Positions 8,788 to 17,632 of a stretch of 64,000 nt of DNA are shown here, in pieces. This stretch comes from Planctomycetota bacterium. Its GTDB lineage: Bacteria > Planctomycetota > UBA1135 > UBA2386. The position numbers were made by a program, and so were the translations under genes. Position 1 is the first letter of the stretch, and the number at the start of each line of letters is the position of its first letter. A model generated the notes under the pieces. It had not been told where the DNA came from and made no database searches. It worked only from the letters and a program-made list of their open reading frames with translations. The DNA lies in the NCBI GenBank assembly GCA_020638655.1, contig JACKIC010000002.1, forward strand, positions 627,620 through 691,619, written 5' to 3'.

Positions 8788-10308
8788 TCACGACAGCGGC
8801 GGCAGCTGCCCGGCCTGCACGTAGGCGCGTTCGTAGAGATACAGCCCGCACCAGCCGCCGACGGCGCACAGCGCCAGCGCCGCGGGGTGGCCGACGCCGC
8901 CCTGCACCAGCAGCATCGCCAGCAGCGCCGTCGCGGTCGTCGTCGCCAACCCAGTGTGGAACGCCGACAGCCGGCTGCCGGTCCACGCGGGCACCGTCGG
9001 CAGCAGGGCCGCGGCCATCTTCGCGTTGTGGGTGTGATGCTTGCCGAAGCGCTCCATGAGGCCCAGCAGGTGGTGCACCAGCGCCAGCACCACCACGGCG
9101 ACCGCGAGCTTGCGATCGGGCGCGAACGCGAGCATCGCCGCGCCGCCGACCATCAGCGCCTGCACCAGCAGGTGCGGCAGCAGCACACGCGTGTTCTGCC
9201 ACAGGTCGCGGCCCTCACACTGCGCGAACAGGAACGCCGTGTAGGCCGCGGCCAGTGAGCCGCCGACGAGGTTGGTCCAGCGCAGGCCGTCGGCGAGGCC
9301 GTGCAGGCCGAAGAAGCGTGCCGCCAGGATCGCGGTGCTCAGCCCGCCGAACGCCATCAGCACCCAGGCGCCCTTGACCAGCCAGCTGCGCGTGTTGGGG
9401 CGCAGCACGATCGACAGGAACTGCTTGGGGCGCTTGAGGTCGGCGACGAGCAGCACGTTGGTCACGGCCAGGAACACCAGCGCGAACAGCTCGGGCAGGT
9501 AGTCGCGCACGAAGCCCTGCGCGCTCGGCATGAACGCCACGAACGGCGCCCACAGCGCCGCGCCGGCGGCGATGCCCTTGGTCACCAGGTAGGCGTTGAC
9601 CTTCCAGCCCCAGTGCACCTTGTGGTCGGTGTTGAGCGTCACCCGGGCGTCGCTGCGCTGCAGGCGCTCGACGTCGGGCGCCGGCAGCGCCGGCTTGGGC
9701 AGGCGCCGGTCGCTCCACAGGTACATGTCGTCTTCGCGGGCGGTGCCCGGCTCCAGCGCGGCGGCGTGCGCGCCCAGGTAGAAGACGTTCGGGCCGGTGT
9801 TCTGTTCGGGGCGCCGCACCGTCGCGCCCGGCACCTCGGCGAGCAGCTTGCTGACGGGGCTGTGCGGATCGTGCAGGTCGCCGCTGATGATCGCGGTCTC
9901 GGGGCAGACGATCTCGCAGGCCGGCTTGAGCCCCTGCTCGACGCGGTGCGCGCAGAAGTGGCACTTCTCGGCGCCGCCGGTCTCCTCGTTGAGGTGCAGG
10001 GCGTCGTAGGGGCAGGCCTGCATGCAGGCCTTGCAGCCGATGCAGATGTCCTTGGCCAGGTCGACGATGCCGTCGGGGCGCTTGTCGAGGGCGGTGACCG
10101 GGCAGATCGTCACGCAGGGCGCCGCCGTGCACTGGTTGCAGCGCAGCACCGCAAAGTGCCGCCGCACCGTCGGGAACTCGCCGACGTCGGTGTACTTGAC
10201 CCAGGTGCGGAAGTCCCCCAGGGGCACCTCGTTCTCGCTCTTGCAGGCGACCGTGCAGGCGTGGCAGCCGATGCATCGGCGCTGGTCGAGGACGAAGGCG
10301 TATTGCAT
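8788..10308 (-). CDS. Fused Fe-S electron-transfer and NrfD/PsrC-DmsC-type membrane subunit of a molybdopterin oxidoreductase
   Basis: A 506-aa protein. Residues 1-190 have four 4Fe-4S cysteine sets typical of PsrB/DmsB: RRCIGCHACTVAC at about 12-22, RCNQCTAAPCVTICP, CIGCKACMQACPYDA, and CHFCAHRVEQG followed by C-x3-C. After a linker, residues about 265-506 carry roughly eight hydrophobic segments beginning with HKVHWGWKVNAYLVTKG, resembling the quinone-reactive NrfD/DmsC membrane subunit. Fusing the two subunits removes one interface of the usual three-subunit complex. The ATG at 10308 was chosen because the first cluster follows at residue 12. The probable catalytic partner is the subunit at 1-972 on the same strand, but four plus-strand genes and two minus-strand genes lie between, so the two cannot share a simple operon. 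Physiological acceptor or donor unknown. Confidence 0.87.
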   Translation of the reverse strand: MQYAFVLDQRRCIGCHACTVACKSENEVPLGDFRTWVKYTDVGEFPTVRRHFAVLRCNQCTAAPCVTICPVTALDKRPDGIVDLAKDICIGCKACMQACPYDALHLNEETGGAEKCHFCAHRVEQGLKPACEIVCPETAIISGDLHDPHSPVSKLLAEVPGATVRRPEQNTGPNVFYLGAHAAALEPGTAREDDMYLWSDRRLPKPALPAPDVERLQRSDARVTLNTDHKVHWGWKVNAYLVTKGIAAGAALWAPFVAFMPSAQGFVRDYLPELFALVFLAVTNVLLVADLKRPKQFLSIVLRPNTRSWLVKGAWVLMAFGGLSTAILAARFFGLHGLADGLRWTNLVGGSLAAAYTAFLFAQCEGRDLWQNTRVLLPHLLVQALMVGGAAMLAFAPDRKLAVAVVVLALVHHLLGLMERFGKHHTHNAKMAAALLPTVPAWTGSRLSAFHTGLATTTATALLAMLLVQGGVGHPAALALCAVGGWCGLYLYERAYVQAGQLPPLS

Positions 10309-10601
10309 GGGCCCGCGCAGGATAACGATGGCCTGGGCAGGTGCCAGCACGAGCCGTCGCGACCCTGGCCGGGGATTGGCCGTTCGGGCCTTGCGCAAAT
10401 CCAAGGACTCTGGGATCGTTCCGCCCCGACAGCGACCTTCCCGGGGCGCGCTCCGCCCGATCTGCGCCAATGCAGGCCGGCCGGGGGCTCCCAATCGGGC
10501 TCCGCTCTAACGACACCGGCAGCGTTCGCCCTTTCGCCGCCCGTGCGCCTGTAAACGAGAAAAGGGTTACGAAGATCGTCAGACAGACAGAGTCAGATTC
10601 G
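10309..10601. other. Divergent intergenic region, no gene seen
   Basis: About 290 bp separates the divergent Fe-S/NrfD gene and the RRM-protein gene. Small overlapping reading frames here lack family resemblance. It must contain both promoters. The long leader of the RRM gene (start 10602) is less GC-rich close to the start (10555-10600). I saw no convincing -35/-10 pair. Confidence 0.4.
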
Positions 10602-11147
10602 ATGGGTACGAGACTGTACGTAGGCAACCTTTCTTTCCAGACCACCGAAGACGTGCTCCGTGATGCCTTCGGGGCAGACGGGCGCACCGTCACCGATTGC
10701 AAGATCATGCTCGAGCGCGACACCGGTCGCTCGCGCGGGTTCGCGTTCGTCGAGATGGCGAACGATGCGGACGCGCAAGCTGCGATCGCCGCGATGAACG
10801 GCTTCGACCTCGATGGCCGCTCGCTGCGCGTCAACGAGGCCCAGCCGCGCGCGGAAGGCGGCGGTGGCGGCGGCGGCCGTAGCTTCGGCGGCGGCGGCGG
10901 TGGCCGCGGCGGCTTCGGCGGCGGTGGTGGTGGTCGCGGCGGCTACGGTGGCGGCGGCGGCGGTGGCCGCGGCGGCTACGGCGGTGGCGGCGGCGGCGGT
11001 GGCCGCGGCGGCTACGGTGGTGGCGGCGGCGGTGGCCGCGGTGGCTACGGTGGTGGTGGTGGCGGCGGTGGCCGCGGCCGCGGTGGGCGTCGCAACGACG
11101 ACGACTACGGTGGCGGCGGTGGCGGCGGTGGCGGCGACGAGTGGTAG
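10602..11147 (+). CDS. Glycine-rich RRM RNA-binding protein
   Basis: A 181-aa protein. Residues 2-82 are one RNA-recognition motif with RNP2 (LYVGNLSF) near the N-terminus and RNP1 (SRGFAFVEM) near residue 45. The remaining 95 residues are almost only Gly with Arg, Tyr, Phe and Ser in repeating RGGYGGGGGG units, ending in acidic DDDYGGGG...GDEW. This matches small bacterial Rbp proteins of cyanobacteria and planctomycetes, linked in cyanobacteria to cold response and mRNA handling. The glycine-rich tail is encoded by a GGC/GGT repeat at about 10856-11135, so tail length probably varies between strains. The start was chosen because RNP2 begins at residue 4. It is monocistronic; the repeat array follows. 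Confidence 0.93.
   Translation: MGTRLYVGNLSFQTTEDVLRDAFGADGRTVTDCKIMLERDTGRSRGFAFVEMANDADAQAAIAAMNGFDLDGRSLRVNEAQPRAEGGGGGGGRSFGGGGGGRGGFGGGGGGRGGYGGGGGGGRGGYGGGGGGGGRGGYGGGGGGGRGGYGGGGGGGGRGRGGRRNDDDYGGGGGGGGGDEW
10856..11135 (+). repeat. GGC/GGT-rich repeat encoding RGG(Y/F)-Gly tail
   Basis: Imperfect tandem repeat of units such as GGCGGTGGCCGCGGCGGCTAC within the RRM gene. It gives a low-complexity Gly/Arg/Tyr tail and is prone to length change by slippage. Confidence 0.8.
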
Positions 11148-11695
11148 TGAGGCAGGCGCGCGCCGTCCGGTGCGTGCCGCTCTGACTTCCTGGTTGCCTG
11201 CTGAGGCCTGAGCCTCACCAGCCTTCCGGTCGGACTCCGCTTTGCCGGTGTCCCAGGCCGGGTTTCCGGGCCCGTGTGCAGTTCGCTGCGCCGGGCTCGT
11301 GCTCCGTACGCGTCGAGCCCCTCAGAGGCCGCACGGAACTGCTGGCTTCGATGCGGTTGGCTCCAGTCGGCCGAAGGCGCATCGCCCGCGACCGCAGCGA
11401 AACCAGCAGTCCACACCTGAATCGCTGAGCCGCGCGTCAGGAACGCCGAGCCGCGAGGACATCAGTCGGGCCGCGGCTGCTTGATCCGCCTGCCATGCTT
11501 CTCGGCCACCCCTCGCGGCGTGCCGGCGCCAGTTGTTCTGCCTCGCCGGCGTCAGGAACGCCGAGCCGCGAGGACCCAGCCAGGTCGGGGCGCGGCTGTT
11601 CAACTCGCCGTGGCCGCGTCTCGCCCACCCCTCGCGGCGTGCCGGCGCCAGATCCCTCGAATCGCCGGCGTCAGGAACGCCGAGCCGCGAGGACA
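11148..11695. other. Gene-free region holding a hairpin-repeat array
   Basis: About 550 bp between the RRM gene and a small membrane-protein gene. Both strands have short open frames, but these simply read through the repeats and resemble nothing. The right half (11434-11694) is the repeat array listed separately. The left half (11148-11433) shows no gene or RNA that I recognise. Confidence 0.55.
11434..11694. repeat. Array of three ~117-bp units with inverted-repeat (hairpin) cores
   Basis: The 27-bp sequence beginning GCGTCAGGAACGCCGAGCCG occurs at 11434-11460, 11549-11575 and 11668-11694, with period 115 and 119 bp. A second 27-bp block beginning CCACCCCTCGCGGCGTGCCG occurs at 11506-11532 and 11625-11651. 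The blocks contain complementary ends (CCTCGCGGC and GCCGCGAGG), so each left-block/right-block pair can fold into a hairpin with a variable loop of about 20 nt. The intervening ~45 bp is less conserved (both spacers carry a similar cagccgcg-type segment). The third unit is incomplete. There are no short uniform spacers, so it is not CRISPR. Confidence 0.75.
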
Positions 11696-11857
11696 TCACT
11701 GCATCGGGATGTTGCCCTTGTCGACGAGCAGGGTCAGGCCCATGCCGATCGCGAGCAGGATGAAGAACACCAGGATGCCGATGCCGATGGCGAAGCCGCC
11801 AGCGGCGGGGGCGAGTTCCTTGGGGTCGATCGGGAACGGCTTGGACGATTCGCTCAT
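11696..11857 (-). CDS. Small single-pass membrane protein
   Basis: A 53-aa protein. Residues 1-18 are polar with several prolines (MSESSKPFPIDPKELAPA), followed by one hydrophobic stretch at about 19-44 (GGFAIGIGILVFFILLAIGM) and a short tail LLVDKGNIPMQ. I do not recognise it. An upstream in-frame start would add 14 basic residues without hydrophobic character, so the ATG at 11857 is preferred. It lies just downstream (73 bp) of the M1 peptidase gene on the same strand and may be its cotranscribed neighbour. The hairpin array begins at its 3' end. Confidence 0.6.
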   Translation of the reverse strand: MSESSKPFPIDPKELAPAAGGFAIGIGILVFFILLAIGMGLTLLVDKGNIPMQ

Positions 11858-11929
11858 GGTTCGGGGCAGCAGGTTAGCGCGGCGGGTTCTGATCGGCAAA
11901 CGGTCGTTGTGGGCCCAGGATTTCGCGGC

Positions 11930-13777
11930 TCACTTGCCCGCCGGGTGGAAACCGAGCAGGTCGTCGAGGGTGCGCTGCGCGACGGCGTGGTAACGCGGGC
12001 GCGCCTTGGTGTAGATCGCGGTGGCGCGGGCCTTGCCGTCCTCGGCGCGCAGCAGGGCCTGGTAGAGCGGCGTCAGGAACTTGCGCCGGCCGACAGTCAT
12101 CAGGAACAGGTCCAGGCGCCGGTCGACGGCCCGGTAGCCGTGGTCGATGGCGAGCTCGAGCCACTTGGCGAGGATCTCGCTGTTGCCGCTGCGCGTGAAG
12201 GCGAAGGCCTGGTCGAGGGCCGCGAGCTGTTCGGGGCTGGGGTCCTTCAGTTCGCCGAGGAAGCGCAGCCACTGCTGGGTGACCCAGCCCTTGGTGTCGA
12301 GTGAAGCCGGCGCGGCGCCGCCCTGCAGCGCGGCGACGACGGCGTCGACCTGCGCGAACAGGGCGCTGTCCGGGACCGGCGCGTCGCCCGGCAAGCCGCC
12401 GGCCTCGACCCACCTGGGCACATCGATCTGCGCGGCGCGTTGCGGGTCCCCGCGCAGCAGCTCCTGGTCCAGGAAGGCCAGGAAGTCGGCCGTGGTCAGA
12501 CTGCGGAACGCGTGCTGGTCGAACCACGCGCGCAAGAACGCATCCATGCGCGCGCGGCCGAAGACCTGCTCGAGGCGGCGCAGGAACGCGGCGCCCTTCT
12601 CGTAGGGCACCTGGGTCATGCCGTCGTCGGGGTTGCGGCCGGCGAGGTCGATGTGCAGGCGCTGGTCGGCGTCGGGCAGCGTCGCCAGCTCTTCGCGCAG
12701 TCCCTGCACGCCGAGCACGATCTCCATCGCCGAGCGGTCCTTGCCGTAGACGTGCTCCATGATCCGGTTCTCGAGGTAGACGGTGAAACCCTCGTTGAGC
12801 CAGAAGTCGCGCCAGGTGGCGTTGGTGACCAGGTTGCCCGACCAGGAGTGCGCGAGCTCGTGCGCGATCAGCGCGACCAGCGACTTGTCGCCGGCGAGGA
12901 TCGTCGGCGTGGCGAAGGTCAGGCACGGGTTCTCCATGCCGCCGAACGGAAAGCTCGGCGGCAGCACGAGCACGTCGTAGCGCCCCCAGCGATAGGGGCC
13001 GAACAGCTCCTCGCAGGCGGCGATCATCGACTCGGTGTCGGCGAACTCCGCGGCCGCGCGGTCGATCGTGGCGGGCTCGGCCCAGATGGCGCAGCGCGGG
13101 CTGATGTCGCGCGAGGTGAGGTCGCCGCAGGCCAGGGCGATCAGGTAGCTCGGCACCGGCTTGGTCATCTGGAAGCACCCGACCGGGCCGTCCCAGCTGC
13201 GCACGTCGGCGCTCATGACCGGCACCAGCCCGGCCGGCGCGGTGATCTTCGCGCTCCAGGTGCAGCGCACCGCGGGGGAGTCCTGCAACGGGATCCAGCT
13301 GCGGGTCAGGATGGCCTGGCCCTGGGTGAACAGGAACGGCCTGGTGCCGCCGTTGGTCTGCTCGGGCGCGAGCCACTGCATGGCCTCCGCCGTGGGCGCG
13401 GTCGCGTAGTGGATGGTCACGCAGTCGATCCCGGGGGGCAGGTGGATCGTCAGCGCGCGCCCCAGGTGGGGATCCTCCTCGCCGAGCAGGACCGGCACGC
13501 TGGCGTTGTCGACCTCGATGCAGTCGATCTGCAGCCCGTCGGTGTCCAGCACCAGGGGCGCGTCCGGATCGATGCGTTCGAGCATCAGCGTCACCCGGCC
13601 GCGGGCGACGTGGGCGTCGAAGTCGAGGGTGAGGTCGAGGTCGAGATGCTGCACACGCACCTGGTCGGGGCGCGCGAAGCTGTGGACGTCGTGTACGGGC
13701 ATGGGCGCGGCGGGGGGCGGCGGCGCCGCGCAGGCCCAGAGCAGCCCGAACGGCAGGATCGAGAGCATCGAACGCAT
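11930..13777 (-). CDS. M1-family metallopeptidase lipoprotein (aminopeptidase B/LTA4H-like)
   Basis: A 615-aa protein with a lipoprotein-type signal (residues 1-15, FGLLWACAAP, Cys of the lipobox at about 14). The N-terminal beta-sandwich domain is followed by the exopeptidase motif GGMENP and the zinc site HELAHSWSGN with His306, Glu307 and His310, and the third ligand Glu329 in WLNEGF. The C-terminal helical repeat domain has the RRKFLTPLY signature of the leukotriene-A4-hydrolase C-terminal domain, which places it in the aminopeptidase B/LTA4H branch rather than the PepN branch. It probably trims peptides in the periplasm. The ATG at 13777 is the first that gives a usable signal peptide. 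Upstream lies a short repeat-containing gap (13778-13916). Confidence 0.92.
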   Translation of the reverse strand: MRSMLSILPFGLLWACAAPPPPAAPMPVHDVHSFARPDQVRVQHLDLDLTLDFDAHVARGRVTLMLERIDPDAPLVLDTDGLQIDCIEVDNASVPVLLGEEDPHLGRALTIHLPPGIDCVTIHYATAPTAEAMQWLAPEQTNGGTRPFLFTQGQAILTRSWIPLQDSPAVRCTWSAKITAPAGLVPVMSADVRSWDGPVGCFQMTKPVPSYLIALACGDLTSRDISPRCAIWAEPATIDRAAAEFADTESMIAACEELFGPYRWGRYDVLVLPPSFPFGGMENPCLTFATPTILAGDKSLVALIAHELAHSWSGNLVTNATWRDFWLNEGFTVYLENRIMEHVYGKDRSAMEIVLGVQGLREELATLPDADQRLHIDLAGRNPDDGMTQVPYEKGAAFLRRLEQVFGRARMDAFLRAWFDQHAFRSLTTADFLAFLDQELLRGDPQRAAQIDVPRWVEAGGLPGDAPVPDSALFAQVDAVVAALQGGAAPASLDTKGWVTQQWLRFLGELKDPSPEQLAALDQAFAFTRSGNSEILAKWLELAIDHGYRAVDRRLDLFLMTVGRRKFLTPLYQALLRAEDGKARATAIYTKARPRYHAVAQRTLDDLLGFHPAGK

Positions 13778-13839
13778 GCCATCGGTTGTAGCCGCGGACG
13801 GCGGGCATCGCACGCCCGCGGTGTGCCGCCTTTCGCGCG

Positions 13840-13922
13840 AGCGGCCTCGCTCAGAACCGAAGCCGCGCCTCTCGGGCGCAGCGAGGTCCTGAGCCTGTCT
13901 GCGCAAGCGGCCTCGCTCAGAA
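13840..13922. repeat. Direct repeat AGCGGCCTCGCTCAGAA
   Basis: The 17-bp sequence occurs at 13840-13856 and at 13906-13922. Between the copies is a GC-rich stretch with the inverted piece GCAGCGAGGTCCTGAG. It lies between the peptidase gene and the end of the BNR-repeat gene and overlaps that gene's last codons and stop. Confidence 0.55.
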
Positions 13923-15845
13923 GCGCAGCGGGTCGGTGTAGCTGACGAACAGGCGCGGGCCGAACGAGACGGTGCCGGCGGCGCAGTCGATCGGGAAGCC
14001 GAGCAGCGCGGTCAGGTTCGGGATGCCGCCCGGGATCGTGAACGTCGCGTCACCGCTCGCCGAGACGCCGGCGAAGGTGGTGTAGGCGCTCGCGAACAGC
14101 AACTGGAACCAGATGTCGTTCTGCAGGCCGACGAAGAAGCCGTCGGTGTTGCCCGCGACCGCGTGGCCCGGGATGGTGCCGCCGCCCGAGATCATCAGGA
14201 AGCCGTAGTTGCTGCTCTCGCTGGGGTCGAGCTTGTTCATCTCGATCACGCCGCCCACGAGCAGCGGGCTGCGCAGGACCGGGTACTTGCCGCCGGTATA
14301 GAAGCAGTGGTTGGTGGCGTTGCTGTTGCCCAGGCGCTCGTCGACGTAGACGAGGCCGTAGTCACCGTTGAGGCTGACGGCGCAGTAGACGTCGTCGATG
14401 TCGATCACGCCCGAGGGCGTGCTGCAGCTGCCCATGGTGGTGAACTGCGAGGCGGTCACGGTGAGGCCCGCGTCGTGGCTGAGCGCGATGCCGCCCTCTT
14501 CCTGGCCGCTGCACTGCTCCCAGACCGCGCAGATCACCTTGCGGTTGACGTCGACGTCGTAGAGCGTCGAGGCCAGGCCGTTGAGCAGGTGGTGCGAACC
14601 GATGTTGGCGATGAAGTCGTTGCCGCCGTTGCGGTCCACGGCCAAACGCGCGTAGTTGCTGTTGGTCGGGGCAAGCCGGTCGTCGCGGTAGAGGATCGCG
14701 ATCACGCCGCCTTCGACGGCGACCTTGAAACCGTCGACGTCGTTGTCACCGAGGCCCGAGCCGTTGCTCGGCCCGTTCGGGATGTCGCTGCACATCACGC
14801 CGCGTTGACTCCAGGTGACGGTGTTGTTGTTGAGGTCGAGGTCGCCGCGGTCCATCCAGACGTCGTCCTGGTCGACGCGCGAGTCCTCCATGAAGGTGTA
14901 GGCGTAGAGACCGTCGACGCACGCGAACGGCTGGCGCGCGTCGGCCCAGGTCAGCGGCGCGGTGAACTGCGTGTGGTTGAACGGCGCCGAGAAGGTGGCG
15001 CCGCCGTCGAACGAGGTGACCGAGTAGACCTGGTTCTGGCCGGCCATGACCGGGTCGCTGTCGTCCTTCCAGCAGATGTGCACGACGTTGTCCTGCGCGT
15101 CGACGCAGGGGTTGTCGACGTCGAAGGTGCCGTCGGCGAAGGTGGTGATGTCGACGCTCGGCAGCTGCACGCCGAAGACGCCGCCGGTGAAGCCCATGCG
15201 CGTGTAGGCGAAGTTCTCGTTGCCGGTGGCGCTGGCCGCGTAGTCCCACTCGTAGGTCATGTGCAGGCCGGTGCTGGTCGCGGCGCCGCGGTGTTCGTCG
15301 ACGTCGTAGCGCGTGCTGCCGATGCCGGGGGTGGCGAGCACGGGCGCGCTCCAGGTCTGGCCCTGGTCGTTCGAGCCGACGACGTAGACGCTCTGGCCGC
15401 CGCCGACGAGGTCGTCGCGGTTGGTGACCAGGCTCATGTAGACGTCGTCCGCGTAGCAGTAGAGATTGAGTTCGTTGCCGCCGGTGCCGAGGTCTTCGCC
15501 GCCGGCCGTGTTGCAGGTGTAGATCGTGACCGCGGGTTCGAAGTTGCGGCCGCCGTCGGTCGAACGGCGGAACTGGATCACGATGTTGCCGCCGATCAGG
15601 TCGGCGTAGGCGACGTACATCAGCCGCGAGGTCGCGACCAGGCCGCCGGAGCGGTCGCTGAGCGCCTGCTTGGGCGACGCGACCTTGAACATGGTGAACC
15701 CGGCGTCGAGGTTGTTGTTGGCGACGTTGTTGTGCACGCCGGCGACGGTGCTGAGCTGCAGGTCGGCGCGCGGCAGGTTGCTGTTGCTTTGCGCGAGCAA
15801 CGGCAGGGACGAGAGCAGGAGGGTGGAGATGGTGAGGTGCTTCAT
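13917..15845 (-). CDS. Secreted BNR/Asp-box (sialidase-like) beta-propeller protein
   Basis: A 642-aa protein with a clear signal peptide (MKHLTISTLLLSSLPLLAQS). Asp-box motifs S-x-D-x-G-x-x-F/W recur: RRSTDGGRNFEPA, GSNDQGQTWSAPV, TSFDGGATFSAPF and ALSHDAGLTV. These are typical of six-bladed sialidase-like propellers. No clear arginine triad for sialic acid binding can be identified, so calling it a sialidase is not justified; many planctomycete proteins have this fold with no known activity. The last about 120 residues (GGTIPGHAVAGNTDGFFVGL onward) look like a separate beta-rich C-terminal domain. The start is fixed by the signal peptide. The gene stands alone between minus-strand neighbours. 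Confidence 0.75.
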   Translation of the reverse strand: MKHLTISTLLLSSLPLLAQSNSNLPRADLQLSTVAGVHNNVANNNLDAGFTMFKVASPKQALSDRSGGLVATSRLMYVAYADLIGGNIVIQFRRSTDGGRNFEPAVTIYTCNTAGGEDLGTGGNELNLYCYADDVYMSLVTNRDDLVGGGQSVYVVGSNDQGQTWSAPVLATPGIGSTRYDVDEHRGAATSTGLHMTYEWDYAASATGNENFAYTRMGFTGGVFGVQLPSVDITTFADGTFDVDNPCVDAQDNVVHICWKDDSDPVMAGQNQVYSVTSFDGGATFSAPFNHTQFTAPLTWADARQPFACVDGLYAYTFMEDSRVDQDDVWMDRGDLDLNNNTVTWSQRGVMCSDIPNGPSNGSGLGDNDVDGFKVAVEGGVIAILYRDDRLAPTNSNYARLAVDRNGGNDFIANIGSHHLLNGLASTLYDVDVNRKVICAVWEQCSGQEEGGIALSHDAGLTVTASQFTTMGSCSTPSGVIDIDDVYCAVSLNGDYGLVYVDERLGNSNATNHCFYTGGKYPVLRSPLLVGGVIEMNKLDPSESSNYGFLMISGGGTIPGHAVAGNTDGFFVGLQNDIWFQLLFASAYTTFAGVSASGDATFTIPGGIPNLTALLGFPIDCAAGTVSFGPRLFVSYTDPLRF

Positions 15846-16022
15846 GAGACTGTTGGGCCCTTGGAAAGGAAGGGCGACACCAGACCCTGCCGTGATGAAA
15901 CCTCGGCCAACGGCGGAGGAAGTCCTCGCCGTACGAGTCACACGAACCTTCACCTGGGCTTGGTTCGGCGCACATCGCGCCGCAGCGCGGCCTAACATTC
16001 TGCCGACGTTCCTGTGCCAGCC

Positions 16023-17444
16023 ATGACCTCCAACTCCAAGAGCATGCGACCGGGTCGCCTGGCGAGCGCTGCCGCGGTGCTGCTCGTGATGTTGGCGGGC
16101 CTGGGATGCTGGTTGTCACGCCACGACGATCCAGCGCCCGCGCCGCTACCGGCCGGGCAGATCGGCGCGTCCCCGCGTGGTGCTGCGGGAGAAGTCGTCG
16201 CGCGCGGAGTCGCTGGTGATCCAGCGGCCGCCGCGGCGCTCGAGCGCGCCGCGGCGCCAACGGGCGCCCCGGCAGAGCCGGTGGTCGACGGGTTGCGCGG
16301 GACGGTGAGGGTCGCGGTGTACCGCTGGCCGGCGCAACCGATCGAGGGGGCTCGGGTCGTGATCCCGCCCGTGCGTGGCGTCACCGACGCGGCGGGCGAG
16401 GTCCTGTTGCAGGTCGACCCCGGCTACCACCGCGTGTTGGTCGATCAGGTGCCCGAGGGTTTGCGCGGTCCCTGGGCGGACTGGCTTCGGGAGGTCGGTG
16501 ACGACCCCGATGGTCTCTGCTGCCACCACGTCCAGGTCGAGGTTGGCGAGGAGGTGCGGCATGCGGTGCGCCTGTTCGCGCCGTGCCAGCTGCAGGGCTT
16601 CGTGGTCGACGTGCACGGCGCGCCGGTGGTCGGTCGGGAAGTCGTGTTGAGGCCGGTGGCCGCGGCGTTGCGGCGACAGTTGCTCTCCGAGCGCACCGAT
16701 GGGGCGGGGATGTTCGCGTTCGCCGACCTGCTGCCGGCAGAATACGACGTGGTGGTGACGCGTTCCGAAGGCGTCGCCGCGCCGATGCCGCGCCGCGTGC
16801 GGCCGCCTGAAGGGAGCGTGACCGTGTTGCCACCAATCTCCCTTGGCAGTGGCACGGGGGCGCTGCGAGGCCGGGCCTGCGGCGATCGCGGCGAGCCGCT
16901 CGTCGGCGTGCCGGTGACGGTCTGGGCGGCGCCCGGATCGTTGGCCGGCACAGAGCAGTCGTCGCGGCCCGAGGAGGCCCTTCACGAGGTGCTGACCGAC
17001 GCGCGCGGCGACTTCGTGTGTGAGAGACTGCAGGCGGGCTCGGTGGTGGTGCAGGTGCACCGAACCTGGGCCGCAGGTCCCGACGCTCGGCAGTTGCTCG
17101 AGCCGATCGCCGCCGTGCCCGTGGAGGTCCGCGATGGCCAATGCGCTGAGCTGGGCCCGCTCGTCGGACGCCTGGCGCGGCCATTCGAGCTGAGCGTGCA
17201 ACACGTCCCCTCGGACTGTCGGGTGTTCGTGGTCGCAGAGTCGCGCCGCAATCAGGGGCAGCAAGCCTGGCAGGAACTGAGGGTGCGCTCCCGTTTCGGA
17301 GCCCCCGCCGACCATCCCTGGTTCTGTGCCACGCCGCACGAGCCGGTCTGGGTCCTGGTCACCAGAGGGGATGCGCCGGCCTGGCAGCGGCGTGTGGTGC
17401 CGGTCGAGAACGAATCGCGGGTCGTCGCGGCCCGGCTGCCCTGA
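16023..17444 (+). CDS. Membrane-anchored carboxypeptidase-regulatory-like protein
   Basis: A 473-aa protein; an in-frame GTG at 16014 could add three residues. Residues about 14-28 are hydrophobic (LASAAAVLLVMLAGLGCWL), acting as an uncleaved anchor or a weak lipobox. The rest has several Ig-fold regulatory-like modules: LRGTVRVAVYRWPAQPIEGA near residue 90, LQGFVVDVHGAPVVGREVV near 195, and ALRGRACGDRGEPLVGVPVT near 285. No enzymatic motif is seen. It is divergent from the BNR gene, with 177 bp between starts. It resembles the extracytoplasmic part of the sigma-factor fusion at 3789 but has no sigma domain. Confidence 0.75.
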   Translation: MTSNSKSMRPGRLASAAAVLLVMLAGLGCWLSRHDDPAPAPLPAGQIGASPRGAAGEVVARGVAGDPAAAAALERAAAPTGAPAEPVVDGLRGTVRVAVYRWPAQPIEGARVVIPPVRGVTDAAGEVLLQVDPGYHRVLVDQVPEGLRGPWADWLREVGDDPDGLCCHHVQVEVGEEVRHAVRLFAPCQLQGFVVDVHGAPVVGREVVLRPVAAALRRQLLSERTDGAGMFAFADLLPAEYDVVVTRSEGVAAPMPRRVRPPEGSVTVLPPISLGSGTGALRGRACGDRGEPLVGVPVTVWAAPGSLAGTEQSSRPEEALHEVLTDARGDFVCERLQAGSVVVQVHRTWAAGPDARQLLEPIAAVPVEVRDGQCAELGPLVGRLARPFELSVQHVPSDCRVFVVAESRRNQGQQAWQELRVRSRFGAPADHPWFCATPHEPVWVLVTRGDAPAWQRRVVPVENESRVVAARLP

Positions 17445-17632
17445 GAGGGATCGGCGACGGATGACGGCTCCACCGGGTGCAGCCGAGGGCCCCCCGAGGC
17501 CGATAGCCGTTGCCACGGGAGGGCGCCCCCAATAGCCTTCTCGCCCCGTGGCGCGCCTCGCGCCGCATCCTTTCCGCCACAGAGCGAACCCAAGGAGTCC
17601 GTACCCAGTGCAAGAGTTGTCCAAGAGGATTC

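Noticed and set aside
11434..11694. CRISPR array
   Set aside because: Units are over 110 bp apart, contain inverted repeats and show partial conservation in the spacers. There are no cas genes.
11322..11699. Minus-strand frame through the repeats as a protein gene
   Set aside because: Its repeated SSRLGVPDAG/LAPARREGW peptides are produced by the DNA repeats, with no family or ribosome binding site.
13917..15845. True sialidase
   Set aside because: Asp-boxes are present but I could not identify the arginine triad and catalytic Tyr/Glu; named only as a BNR-type propeller.
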